64,000 nucleotides of DNA from Microbacterium sp. (lineage in GTDB: Bacteria > Actinomycetota > Actinomycetes > Actinomycetales > Microbacteriaceae). Of this stretch, positions 56,636 to 64,000 are shown piece by piece. The notes below the pieces were generated by a model. It ran no database searches. It was not told the DNA's origin and worked only from the letters and a program-made list of their open reading frames with translations. Positions within the stretch are counted from its first letter, which is position 1; each line of letters begins with the position of its first letter. The position numbers and the translations under genes were made by a program. The stretch is taken from NCBI RefSeq assembly GCF_031178445.1, contig NZ_JAPSIY010000004.1:248001-312000 (forward strand). The letters run 5' to 3'.

Positions 56636-58099
56636 ATGGCTGCGGTGGAGCCGCCTCCGACGGAGGCGATGCTGGATGGCCGGTACCGCCTCGGCGTGTG
56701 CGTCGGCGAGGGCGGCATGGCCCGCGTCTATCGCGGCGAGGACGTCACGCTCGGCCGGACGGTGGCGATCAAGATGCTCCGCCCGACGGTCGACAGCGTG
56801 GCGACGCCGGAGCGGGCGCGCAGCGAGACGACGGTCCTCGCCGGTCTCAACCATCCGTCGCTCGTGACGCTGTTCGACGCGCACCTCGTGCCGGGGCAGC
56901 CGGAGTACATGGTCATGGAGTTCGTCGACGGTCCCACACTCAGCCGGCGACTCGCCGAAGGGGCGATGCCTGCCGATGAGGTCGCGCACCTGGCTGCCGA
57001 TCTGGCAGAGGCGTTGCACGTCGTGCACAGCGCGGGAGTGGTGCACAGGGACATCAAGCCCTCGAACGTGCTGCTCGCCCCGTCGCACCTTCCGGGCGGG
57101 CGCTGCCGTGCCAAGCTCGCGGACTTCGGGATCGCATGGCTGCTCGACACGACACGGGTGACCGCACCCGGCATCGTCATCGGCACCGCGGCGTACCTGG
57201 CACCGGAGCAGGTCAGAGGCGCACAGCCCTCTCCGCCGGCCGACATCTACTCCCTTGGTCTGGTCCTGCTCGAGGCGCTCACCGGGTCTCGTGCGTACCC
57301 AGAGGCGGAGGGCATCGCCACCGCCCTGGCGCGGCTCACCAACCCGCCGGTCATCCCCGCATCGGTCGGTCCGCGCTGGGCCCGGCTGCTGACGCAGATG
57401 ACCGACATCGATCCTGCCCGCCGCCCGACGGCCGCGGAGATCGCTCGCACGGCATCCGAGATCGCGGGGGATGCTCCTGTCGTGTCGGGCGCTGCAGCTG
57501 CGTCGGCCGACATGGCGACCATGCCCTCGGCCGCGCTCGCCACCATGGCCGATGCCGGGATGATGGTGGATCCCGACCACGACCTGAGTCGCACCCGTCC
57601 GCTCCCCGTCGCGGCCTCCGAGACCGGACCGGCCGCCCGCGTCGCGCCGCGGCGCCGCAGGCGTGCGCTCCTCGTCGGCGGCTGGGCCGCCGGGTCGGCC
57701 GTGATCGCGATCGCCGTCGGCATCTGGGCGGCGGGAATCGACGCGGTGCCCGAGCCGACCCCCGCAGACACCCCCGTCACCGAGCGTTCAGTCGATCCGG
57801 AGCCCTCGTCACCCACGGATGCCGAGACGGTGGACGGCGGCACCGTACCGGTCGTACCCGCAGACACCGGCGGGGGACCAGGCGGTGGCGTCGGGAACGA
57901 GAAGGCCGAAGAAGCCCAGCGCAAGGCCGCCGAGAAGGCCGCAGAGGAAGCCCGGAAGGCCGAGGAGAAGGCGGCGAAAGAGGCGCAGAAGGCCGAAGAT
58001 GACCTTCGCAAAGAGGCCGAAGAAGCGCAGAAGAAGGCCGAAGAGGAGCAGCGGAAGGCCGCGGAAGAAGCGGCCGAGGACCAGGAGGACGACGGCTGA
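56636..58099 (+). CDS. Ser/Thr protein kinase with a charged extracytoplasmic tail
   Basis: A 487-residue Hanks-type kinase. GEGGMARV (24-31), Lys46, HRDIKPSN (137-144), DFG (163-165) and GTAAYLAPE (183-191) are all present, so it should be active. A juxtamembrane linker (270-342) leads to one helix (344-366), then a Pro/Thr/Gly stalk and a highly charged Lys/Ala/Glu repeat (about 425-487, AEEAQRKAAEKAAEEARKAE). It has no PASTA domain. The tail probably forms a long coiled coil outside the cell. First ribosome-binding site GGGAGG lies upstream of the ATG. Confidence 0.92.
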   Translation: MAAVEPPPTEAMLDGRYRLGVCVGEGGMARVYRGEDVTLGRTVAIKMLRPTVDSVATPERARSETTVLAGLNHPSLVTLFDAHLVPGQPEYMVMEFVDGPTLSRRLAEGAMPADEVAHLAADLAEALHVVHSAGVVHRDIKPSNVLLAPSHLPGGRCRAKLADFGIAWLLDTTRVTAPGIVIGTAAYLAPEQVRGAQPSPPADIYSLGLVLLEALTGSRAYPEAEGIATALARLTNPPVIPASVGPRWARLLTQMTDIDPARRPTAAEIARTASEIAGDAPVVSGAAAASADMATMPSAALATMADAGMMVDPDHDLSRTRPLPVAASETGPAARVAPRRRRRALLVGGWAAGSAVIAIAVGIWAAGIDAVPEPTPADTPVTERSVDPEPSSPTDAETVDGGTVPVVPADTGGGPGGGVGNEKAEEAQRKAAEKAAEEARKAEEKAAKEAQKAEDDLRKEAEEAQKKAEEEQRKAAEEAAEDQEDDG

Positions 58100-58133
58100 G
58101 CGGGCCGGGGTGTCTGGGGTCTACGCCGACCAT

Positions 58134-58156
58134 CTTGCCCGCGAGTCTCGGGCGAG
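58134..58156. terminator. putative bidirectional terminator
   Basis: CTTGCCCG-CGAGTCT-CGGGCGAG, 8-bp stem with one G-U pair between the convergent kinase and yajQ genes. Confidence 0.5.
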
Positions 58157-58162
58157 CGCGCC

Positions 58163-58651
58163 TCAGCGGTAGTTGATGAACTGCAGATCGATGTCGAGGT
58201 CGCTGCCCTTGAGCAGAGCGATCACGGCCTGCAGGTCGTCGCGGCTCTTCGATTGCACGCGCAGCTCGTCACCCTGGATCTGGCTCTTGACGCCCTTGGG
58301 CCCCTCGTCACGGATGATCTTGCCGATCTTCTTCGCGTTCTCGCTGGAGATGCCGTCCTTCAGGGTCGAGACGATGCGGTACTCCTTGCCGCTGGCGACC
58401 GGGTCGCCCGACTCGAGGCTCTTCAGCGAGATGCCGCGCTTGATGAGCTTGGACTGGAAGACATCGAGCACGGCCTTGGCGCGTTCTTCGGCGTTGGCGG
58501 TGATCACGATCTGCTCGCCGCTCCAGGCGATGGACGCCCCGGTGCCCTTGAAGTCGTAGCGCTGCTCGACTTCCTTGCGGGCCTGGTTCAGAGCGTTGTC
58601 GGCTTCCTGGTGATCCACCTTGGAAACGATGTCGAACGAAGAGTCAGCCAT
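58163..58651 (-). CDS. yajQ: YajQ-family nucleotide-binding protein
   Basis: A 162-residue YajQ protein (two ferredoxin-like folds; starts [20 protein letters not shown]). Family members bind nucleic acid or cyclic di-GMP. ATG at 58651 with TACACT 7 nt upstream (leaderless) is chosen; a longer frame exists. Confidence 0.93.
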   Translation of the reverse strand: MADSSFDIVSKVDHQEADNALNQARKEVEQRYDFKGTGASIAWSGEQIVITANAEERAKAVLDVFQSKLIKRGISLKSLESGDPVASGKEYRIVSTLKDGISSENAKKIGKIIRDEGPKGVKSQIQGDELRVQSKSRDDLQAVIALLKGSDLDIDLQFINYR

Positions 58652-58658
58652 GCAGGCC

Positions 58659-58664
58659 AGTGTA
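58659..58664 (-). promoter_or_regulatory. leaderless -10 (yajQ)
   Basis: TACACT, 7 nt before ATG 58651. Confidence 0.65.
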
Positions 58665-58690
58665 GCGAGCGCACCCGCGGTCCATCGATA

Positions 58691-58704
58691 TGGAAGCGCT
58701 TCCA
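58691..58704. promoter_or_regulatory. LacI-family operator 1 (mal)
   Basis: TGGAAGCGCTTCCA, a perfect 14-bp palindrome with the central CG pair typical of LacI/GalR/CcpA-type operators. It is 151 nt upstream of the malE ATG and about 97 nt upstream of operator 2, allowing repression by DNA looping. Confidence 0.75.
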
Positions 58705-58759
58705 CGAATCGGTCGACCCTCCAGCTCTGGTTACAGGTCGATATCGGTGGTTCGGATCA

Positions 58760-58789
58760 TTGCGAATCTCCGCGCGCGCAAGGCATACT
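58760..58789 (+). promoter_or_regulatory. mal operon promoter
   Basis: -35 TTGCGA (58760-58765), 18-nt spacer, -10 CATACT (58784-58789), directly followed by operator 2. Confidence 0.55.
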
Positions 58790-58803
58790 GTAAGCGCTTG
58801 CAG
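58788..58803. promoter_or_regulatory. LacI-family operator 2 (mal)
   Basis: CTGTAAGCGCTTGCAG, one mismatch from a perfect 16-bp palindrome, overlapping the end of the -10. Binding would block the start site. Confidence 0.75.
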
Positions 58804-58841
58804 TCCTTGCAGGCCCCACGCATCGAGAGAGGCACGCACCA

Positions 58842-60086
58842 ATGAAGGTGACAAAGAGGAGCATCCTCGCGTTCGGCGCCATCGCCGCCACGTCCGCACT
58901 GGCCCTCGCCGGCTGCGCATCGTCCCCGTCGGGCGATGCGCCCGATGAGAAGGCCGACTTCTCCGGCCAGATCACCGTCTGGGTCGACGCCGACCGCGCA
59001 GAGGTCATGAACGACGCCGCCGAGGCGTTCACCAACGACACCGGTGTGAAGGTGACGCTGGTGCAGAAGGAGTTCGGCGAGATCCGCGACCAGTTCGTGC
59101 AGCAGGCGCCCACGGGCAAGGGCCCCGACGTGGTCGTCGGCGCGCACGACTGGCTCGGCGTCCTCGTCGACAACGGCGTGGTGGCACCGGTCGAGCTCGG
59201 CGACCGTGCCGGCGAATTCGAGAAGGTCGCGCTCGACGCGTTCAGCTACGACGGCCAGGTCTACGGGGTGCCGTACGCGATCGAGAACATCGGTCTGCTG
59301 CGCAACACCGACCTCGTGGCGGAGGCGCCGGCCGACTTCGACGACATGATCGCCAAGGGCAAGGAGGCCGGCACCGAGTTCGCGTTCCTCGTCGGGCTCG
59401 ACCCCGAGCAGGCCGACCCCTACCACCTGTACCCGTTCCAGACCTCGTTCGGCGCTCCCGTCTTCGGTCAGAACTCCGACGGCAGCTACAACGCCGACGA
59501 CCTCCAGATCGGCAATGACGGCGGCAAGGCGTTCGCCGCGTGGCTCGGCGAGCAGGGCAAGGCCGGTGTGCTGAACACCAACATCACCGGCGACCTCGCC
59601 AAGGAGAACTTCCTCGCCGGCAAGTCGCCCTTCTTCCTCACCGGACCGTGGAACGCCCCGGCCGCTGTGGAGGCGGGCCTAAACGTCGCGGTCGACCCGA
59701 TCCCGTCGGCAGGCGGCGAGGACGCGCAGCCGTTCGCCGGCGTGCAGGGCTTCTTCCTCAGCTCCGAGAGCAAGAACAAGCTCGCGGCCAATGAGTTCCT
59801 GCTCAACTACGTCGGCTCCGAAGAGGTGCAGACCGCGCTCTACGAGGTGGGCGGCCGTGCGCCGGCGCTGACCTCAGCCTTCGAGGCCGCAGTCGAGGGC
59901 GACCCGATCACCGCGGGCTTCGGCGAGGTCGGTGCGAACGCCGTGCCGATGCCCAGCATCCCCGAGATGGGTGCCGTCTGGCAGTTCTGGGGCGTCACCG
60001 AGACGGCACTGATCAACGGCAAGGGCGGCGACCCCGCCGCCCTGTGGGACAAGATGACGGCCGACATCCAGGGCGCCATCAAGTGA
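58842..60086 (+). CDS. malE: maltose/maltodextrin-binding lipoprotein
   Basis: A 414-residue ABC solute-binding protein. It has a lipoprotein signal (lipobox LAGC, Cys25) and fits the maltose-binding family (GYAIENIG-like GVPYAIENIGLL, FFLTGPWN, SAGGEDAQPFAGVQGFF). Exported and lipid-anchored, it delivers maltose or maltodextrins to MalFG. It is the first gene of the operon and has GAGAGG upstream of its ATG. Confidence 0.92.
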   Translation: MKVTKRSILAFGAIAATSALALAGCASSPSGDAPDEKADFSGQITVWVDADRAEVMNDAAEAFTNDTGVKVTLVQKEFGEIRDQFVQQAPTGKGPDVVVGAHDWLGVLVDNGVVAPVELGDRAGEFEKVALDAFSYDGQVYGVPYAIENIGLLRNTDLVAEAPADFDDMIAKGKEAGTEFAFLVGLDPEQADPYHLYPFQTSFGAPVFGQNSDGSYNADDLQIGNDGGKAFAAWLGEQGKAGVLNTNITGDLAKENFLAGKSPFFLTGPWNAPAAVEAGLNVAVDPIPSAGGEDAQPFAGVQGFFLSSESKNKLAANEFLLNYVGSEEVQTALYEVGGRAPALTSAFEAAVEGDPITAGFGEVGANAVPMPSIPEMGAVWQFWGVTETALINGKGGDPAALWDKMTADIQGAIK

Positions 60087-60090
60087 TCTC

Positions 60091-60129
60091 CTGAGGCGGG
60101 CGGCGTCACGAAGACGCCGTCCGCCTCAG
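60091..60129 (+). terminator. malE-malF intergenic hairpin
   Basis: A 17-bp stem (60091-60107 with 60113-60129, one G-U) with loop ACGAA, in the 82-nt gap. It can act as a partial terminator or stabilise malE mRNA, so the binding protein would exceed the permease. Confidence 0.75.
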
Positions 60130-60168
60130 CCCGCACCGGCCGATCTGCTGATTTCGACGAGGACAGCC

Positions 60169-61779
60169 ATGACGCTCATCAAGGACCCGGACGACACCGC
60201 TCCGCCCACCGCCCGCCAGCGCCGCGCCGCCCGCCTCTCCGAGGCCGCAGGTGGAGGGTGGGGGCTCGTGCTGTTCAAGATCATCGTGCTGGGCCTGATC
60301 CTCGCACTCGCGGTATACGCGGCTCTGGTGCTCGTGCGTACCGGGCAGTGGATTCCCGCCGTCATCGTCGCCCTGGTCGCCGCCCTTGCGGTGTGGATCT
60401 ACCTCGGCCGAGGCAAGCTCCCGGCGAAGTACCTCATGCCGGGGCTCATCTTCCTGTTCGTCTTCCAGGTCTTCGCCGCGCTGTACACCGGGTACGTGGC
60501 GTTCACCAACTACGGGACCGGTCATAACGCCGACAAGGACAGTGCCGTCAACGCGCTGATGCTCTCGGCACAGGAGCGCGTGCCCGACTCGCCCGCCTAC
60601 GATCTGACGATCGTCGAGCAGCTCGGGGAGCTGTCGTTCCTCGTCACCGACCCCGACGGCGACGTGCGGCTTGGCGGCGAGGAGCGGCCGCTTCAGGAGG
60701 TAGACGGCGCCGAGATGGAGGGCGGCAAGGCGGTCGCGCTCTCCGGCTACACCACGCTCGCGTTCGGCGACATCGTGGCGCAGCAGGAGCGCATCGCCGA
60801 GATGTCGGTGCCGATCAGCGACGACCCCAACGACGGTGCACTGCGCACGCCCGACGGGTCCTCGGCCTACGTCTACCTCTCGAAGCTCGTCTACGACGAG
60901 GCATCAGGCACGATGACCGACACCCGCACAGGCGTGGAGTATCGCGACATCGGCACCGGCGCCTTCACCGCCGACGACGGCACGGAGCTCAAACCCGGTT
61001 GGCAGATCGTCGTCGGCTTCGACAATTTCGTCCGCGCCTTCGCCGAGGAGTCGATCCGCGCCCCGTTCCTCTCGGTGCTCGTCTGGACGTTCGTGTTCGC
61101 GTTCCTGTCCGTCTTCACGTGCTTCGCTCTCGGCCTCTTCCTCGCGATCGTGTTCAACGACCCGCGGATGAAGTCGAAGAAGTACTACCGGGTGCTGATG
61201 ATCCTCCCGTACGCGTTCCCCGGGTTCCTGTCGGCCCTGGTGTGGGCGGGCATGATGAATCAGGAGTTCGGCTTTCTGAACGTCGTGCTGTTCGGCGGTG
61301 CCGACATCCCGTGGCTCACCAATGAATGGCTGGCGAAGTTCAGCATCATCCTGGTGAACCTCTGGCTCGGCTTCCCGTACATGTTCCTCATCTGCACGGG
61401 TGCGCTGCAATCCATCCCCGACGACGTGCAAGAGGCAGCCCGCGTCGACGGGGCGAGCGCCTGGCAGGTGTTCCGCTCGATCAAGCTGCCGCTGCTGCTC
61501 GTCGCGGTCGCCCCGCTGCTGATCTCGTCGTTCGCCTTCAACTTCAACAACTTCAGCCTGATCTACATGCTGACCGGGGGCGGCCCGCGCGACATCACCG
61601 CGGGGGTCAACGTCGGAGCCACCGACATCCTCATCACGATGGTCTACAAGGTCGCCTTCGTCGGCTCGACATCCGACTACGGGCTCGCCAGCGCCTTCTC
61701 GATCATCATCTTCATCCTCGTCGCGACCATCTCGGTCATCGCGTTCCGGCGCACCAAGGCCCTGGAGGATCTGAACTGA
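60169..61779 (+). CDS. malF: maltose ABC transporter permease
   Basis: A 536-residue permease. It has two or three N-terminal helices, a large extracytoplasmic loop (about 115-290; beta-rich, the MalF P2-like loop) and a BPD_transp_1 core with the EAA motif QEAARVDGASAWQVF. Works with MalG and an unlinked MsiK/MalK-type ATPase (not in the window). Confidence 0.92.
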   Translation: MTLIKDPDDTAPPTARQRRAARLSEAAGGGWGLVLFKIIVLGLILALAVYAALVLVRTGQWIPAVIVALVAALAVWIYLGRGKLPAKYLMPGLIFLFVFQVFAALYTGYVAFTNYGTGHNADKDSAVNALMLSAQERVPDSPAYDLTIVEQLGELSFLVTDPDGDVRLGGEERPLQEVDGAEMEGGKAVALSGYTTLAFGDIVAQQERIAEMSVPISDDPNDGALRTPDGSSAYVYLSKLVYDEASGTMTDTRTGVEYRDIGTGAFTADDGTELKPGWQIVVGFDNFVRAFAEESIRAPFLSVLVWTFVFAFLSVFTCFALGLFLAIVFNDPRMKSKKYYRVLMILPYAFPGFLSALVWAGMMNQEFGFLNVVLFGGADIPWLTNEWLAKFSIILVNLWLGFPYMFLICTGALQSIPDDVQEAARVDGASAWQVFRSIKLPLLLVAVAPLLISSFAFNFNNFSLIYMLTGGGPRDITAGVNVGATDILITMVYKVAFVGSTSDYGLASAFSIIIFILVATISVIAFRRTKALEDLN

Positions 61780-61780
61780 C

Positions 61781-62737
61781 ATGAGCACCTCGCAGATCAC
61801 CGGATCCACCGCATCCGCCGCGCCCTCCACGGCCGTCATCGTCACCGAGGCCGGCGTGCGCGGCGAGGGGCGCGACCCTCGCCGCCCGTTCGGAAGGTAC
61901 TTCCGAGAGACCGGCTGGCGCCACCTCGTCGGCATCGTCGCAACGGTCTTCGCGCTGTTCCCGCTGCTGTACGTCATCAGCGCGTCCCTGAACCCGGGCG
62001 GCACCCTGCTGACGGCCAATTCGCTGTTCAGCAAGATCAGCCTGGAGAGCTACCTGACGCTGTTCCAGAGCACGACCCACCCGTACGGCAACTGGTTCGT
62101 GAACACCCTGGTGATCGGCCTGATCACCTCCGTGCTCACTGTGCTGCTCGGTGCGCTCGCTGCCTACAGCTTCTCTCGGATGCGGTTCACCGGACGCCGG
62201 TTCACCCTGACCGCACTGCTGGTGGTGCAGATGTTCCCGCAGATGCTCGCCATGGTCGCGATCTTCCTGCTGATGGTCACGATCAGCGACATCTTCCCCG
62301 CGATCGGGCTCAACACCCAGATCGGCCTGATCATGGTGTACCTCGGCGGAGCGCTCGGCGCCAACACCTATCTGATGTACGGGTTCTTCAACACCGTGCC
62401 TGCGTCGATCGATGAGGCGGCGAAGATCGACGGCGCCGGTCACGCGCGCATCTTCTTCACGATCATCCTGCGACTGGTCGCGCCCATCCTCGCCGTCGTC
62501 GGCCTGCTCAGCTTCATCGGCACCTCGAGCGAGTTCGTGCTGGCGAGCGTCATCCTCGTCGACCCCGAGAAGCAGACGCTGGCTGTGGGTCTCTACCGAT
62601 TCGTCTCCGACGAGTTCTCCAAGAACTGGAGTGTGTTCGCCGCAGGCGCCGTGCTCGCCGCGATCCTCCCGGTCGCGCTGTTCCTGGCGCTGCAGAAGTA
62701 CATCGTCGGCGGGCTGACCGCCGGAAGCGTCAAGTAG
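61781..62737 (+). CDS. malG: maltose ABC transporter permease
   Basis: A 318-residue permease with six helices and EAA motif DEAAKIDGAGHARIFFTII. It starts 1 nt after malF. The N-terminal ~45 residues are polar. It partners with MalF. Confidence 0.92.
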   Translation: MSTSQITGSTASAAPSTAVIVTEAGVRGEGRDPRRPFGRYFRETGWRHLVGIVATVFALFPLLYVISASLNPGGTLLTANSLFSKISLESYLTLFQSTTHPYGNWFVNTLVIGLITSVLTVLLGALAAYSFSRMRFTGRRFTLTALLVVQMFPQMLAMVAIFLLMVTISDIFPAIGLNTQIGLIMVYLGGALGANTYLMYGFFNTVPASIDEAAKIDGAGHARIFFTIILRLVAPILAVVGLLSFIGTSSEFVLASVILVDPEKQTLAVGLYRFVSDEFSKNWSVFAAGAVLAAILPVALFLALQKYIVGGLTAGSVK

Positions 62738-62878
62738 CGGGGGCCGTAGCGTGCCGGTGTCGGCGCGCTGTGCCAGACTCCACAACAGAAGAACAACCCA
62801 AGGGCTCTGTCATGGCCACGGCCGTGCAACCACGTCGACTTGCGGCGGGTGCACCGCCGACCTCACGAAAGGCATGAC
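62738..62878. other. malG-GH13 intergenic region
   Basis: A 141-bp gap with a possible 21-codon frame (62812-62877, MATAVQPRRLAAGAPPTSRK) ending 1 nt before the GH13 ATG. No ribosome-binding site is clear before it. GAAAGG precedes the GH13 start. Confidence 0.3.
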
Positions 62879-64000
62879 ATGTCCGTTCTCGAACCCCACC
62901 ACGACGGCTCGGCGCTGTACGTCTCGAACGACGAGCCCGCGCTCGGCGAGACCGTCACCGTCCGCCTGCGCGTGCCCGCCGGCTACGGCCCGCTCGCTGC
63001 CGTGCGCACACGGTCCAATCCCGATCACGAGCCGGAGTGGACGGTTGCCGTTCGCATCGGATCCGCCGACGGCTGGGACTGGTGGGAGGCGCCCGTCACG
63101 GTGCGCAACCCCCGGCACGGCTACCGCTTCGTGCTCGTGCACGAGGGCAGCCGAGTGGAGTGGCTCAACCAGACCGGCATCCACACGCTCGAGACCCTCG
63201 ACTCCGAGGACTTCGCACTGGTCGCGAACCCCGCACCGCCCGCATGGCTGCGCGATTCGGTGATGTACCAGGTGTTCCCCGACCGGTTCGCGCGGTCGGC
63301 GGAGGCTGATCGGCATCCGACCCCGGAATGGGCGATCCCCGTCTCGTGGGACGATCCGGTCGATCCCGTGATGCCGGGTCGCTCGCAGCAGTTCTACGGC
63401 GGCGACATCCCCGGCATCATCGAGCGTCTCGACCACCTCGTCGATCTCGGCGTGAACCTGTTGTACCTCACCCCTGTCTTCCCAGCGGCATCGAATCACC
63501 GCTACGACGCGGCCAGCTTCGATTCCGTCGACCCGCTGCTGGGCGGCGACGAGGCGTACATCCGGCTGATCGAGCAGGCGCATGCGCGCGGCATCCGGGT
63601 GATCGGCGACCTCACCAGCAATCATTCCGGTGACCGGCACGAGTGGTTCCAGCAGGCGCTAGGCAACCCCGGTGCCGAGACCGAGAGCTACTACTACTTC
63701 ACGGATGCCGGTAACACCGAGTACGAGTCGTGGCTCGGCACGCCGACGCTGCCGAAGTTCAACTGGGCGTCCGAGGCGCTGCGCGAGCGTTTCATCACCG
63801 GCGACGATTCGGTCGTGGCGAAGTGGCTGAAGCCGCCGTACTCGATCGACGGGTGGCGCATCGACGTGGCGAACATGACGGGCCGGCTGGGAGACGTCGA
63901 TCTGAACGCCGAGGTCCGTCAGCTGCTGCGGGAGACGATGCTGCGCATCAACCCCGATGCGATCCTGCTCGGCGAATCGACGAACGACGCCGCGAGCGAC
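62879..64000 (+). CDS. GH13 maltodextrin-degrading enzyme (partial, runs off the edge)
   Basis: The first 374 residues are visible. Residues about 1-115 are a beta-rich N-terminal domain, then DSVMYQVFPDRFARS starts the barrel. Conserved regions: DLTSNH (244-249), GWRIDVAN with nucleophile Asp329 (325-332), and LLGES with acid/base Glu366. LPKFNW and the N-terminal domain fit neopullulanase/cyclomaltodextrinase or maltogenic amylase-type enzymes. Fourth region and C-terminal domain lie outside. Its place after malG indicates cytosolic breakdown of imported maltodextrin. Confidence 0.88.
   Translation, partial: MSVLEPHHDGSALYVSNDEPALGETVTVRLRVPAGYGPLAAVRTRSNPDHEPEWTVAVRIGSADGWDWWEAPVTVRNPRHGYRFVLVHEGSRVEWLNQTGIHTLETLDSEDFALVANPAPPAWLRDSVMYQVFPDRFARSAEADRHPTPEWAIPVSWDDPVDPVMPGRSQQFYGGDIPGIIERLDHLVDLGVNLLYLTPVFPAASNHRYDAASFDSVDPLLGGDEAYIRLIEQAHARGIRVIGDLTSNHSGDRHEWFQQALGNPGAETESYYYFTDAGNTEYESWLGTPTLPKFNWASEALRERFITGDDSVVAKWLKPPYSIDGWRIDVANMTGRLGDVDLNAEVRQLLRETMLRINPDAILLGESTNDAASD

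Noticed and set aside
62812..62877. 21-codon leader peptide before the last GH13 gene
   Set aside because: No ribosome-binding site and no repeated codons of one amino acid; close stop-start spacing alone is weak.

Overview
The window is about 70% G+C bacterial chromosome, almost fully coding on both strands. The organism is most likely a Microbacteriaceae actinobacterium, probably Microbacterium or a close relative. This is inferred from menaquinone genes (menA, menD, menF, menG and a polyprenyl synthase), Lhr helicase, a second ClpC-type ATPase behind an HspR-type HAIR operator, a PASTA-less Ser/Thr kinase, families typical of this group (DUF6412, DUF6421, DUF6157, DUF6766, DUF4229 and DUF7882-like proteins), and a very high share of leaderless genes carrying TAnnnT 6-7 nt before an ATG or GTG. 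I saw no tRNA, rRNA, transposase, integrase or CRISPR array.

Layout. 0-11 kb: a zinc alcohol dehydrogenase; a minus-strand series CBS / FHA / DUF6412 / YidC paralogue; a 35-residue membrane peptide coupled to a DUF6766 membrane protein; a divergent pair of related ~100-residue proteins; a SRPBCC protein; an LLM flavin oxidoreductase coupled to a trehalose-synthase-like GH13 enzyme; two small acidic proteins; a YghA-like SDR; and a nitronate monooxygenase-like enzyme. Much of this looks like stress or accessory content. 11-33 kb: purU, a class I glutamine amidotransferase, the HAIR-controlled ClpC-like ATPase, a LysR-type effector domain without HTH, a 159-bp tandem repeat array, a SufR-like regulator, a small left-handed beta-helix protein, nei, EI24, lhr, an ECF sigma factor with a membrane partner, PspC, an ABC-F protein with a long leader, an esterase, a DUF4916/Nudix-like protein and an M3 peptidase. 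33-44 kb: threonine aldolase, MFS, an SDR + DUF6421 unit facing an Lrp regulator, menA, a PP2C phosphatase, a DUF5937/ArsR regulator, a cupin, DUF4287, and a two-gene ABC-2 exporter divergent from a WYL regulator. 44-56 kb: DUF4229, a PLDc_N protein, menD, rmuC, ppk2, menG, DUF402, menF, polyprenyl diphosphate synthase, a ferredoxin-NADP reductase, a hydrolase and a GntR regulator. 56-64 kb: a Ser/Thr kinase, YajQ, then a maltose/maltodextrin operon malE-malF-malG-GH13 that runs off the right edge.

How it works together. The menaquinone genes supply the naphthoquinone ring (MenF, MenD), the prenyl tail (polyprenyl synthase), their joining (MenA) and the final methylation (MenG); menB, menC and menE are outside the window. 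The mal operon has two LacI-type operator dyads at its promoter and a strong hairpin between malE and malF, which would give more binding protein than permease. Three regulatory genes have dyads beside them that could be their operators (the WYL regulator facing the ABC exporter, Lrp facing DUF6421, and the SufR-like gene).

I found no clear candidate for a wholly new multi-gene system. The most notable observations are the leaderless promoter grammar, the 159-bp array that contains decayed copies of the start of the adjacent gene, and the HAIR-controlled second ClpC. All calls come from reading sequence; no database search was run.
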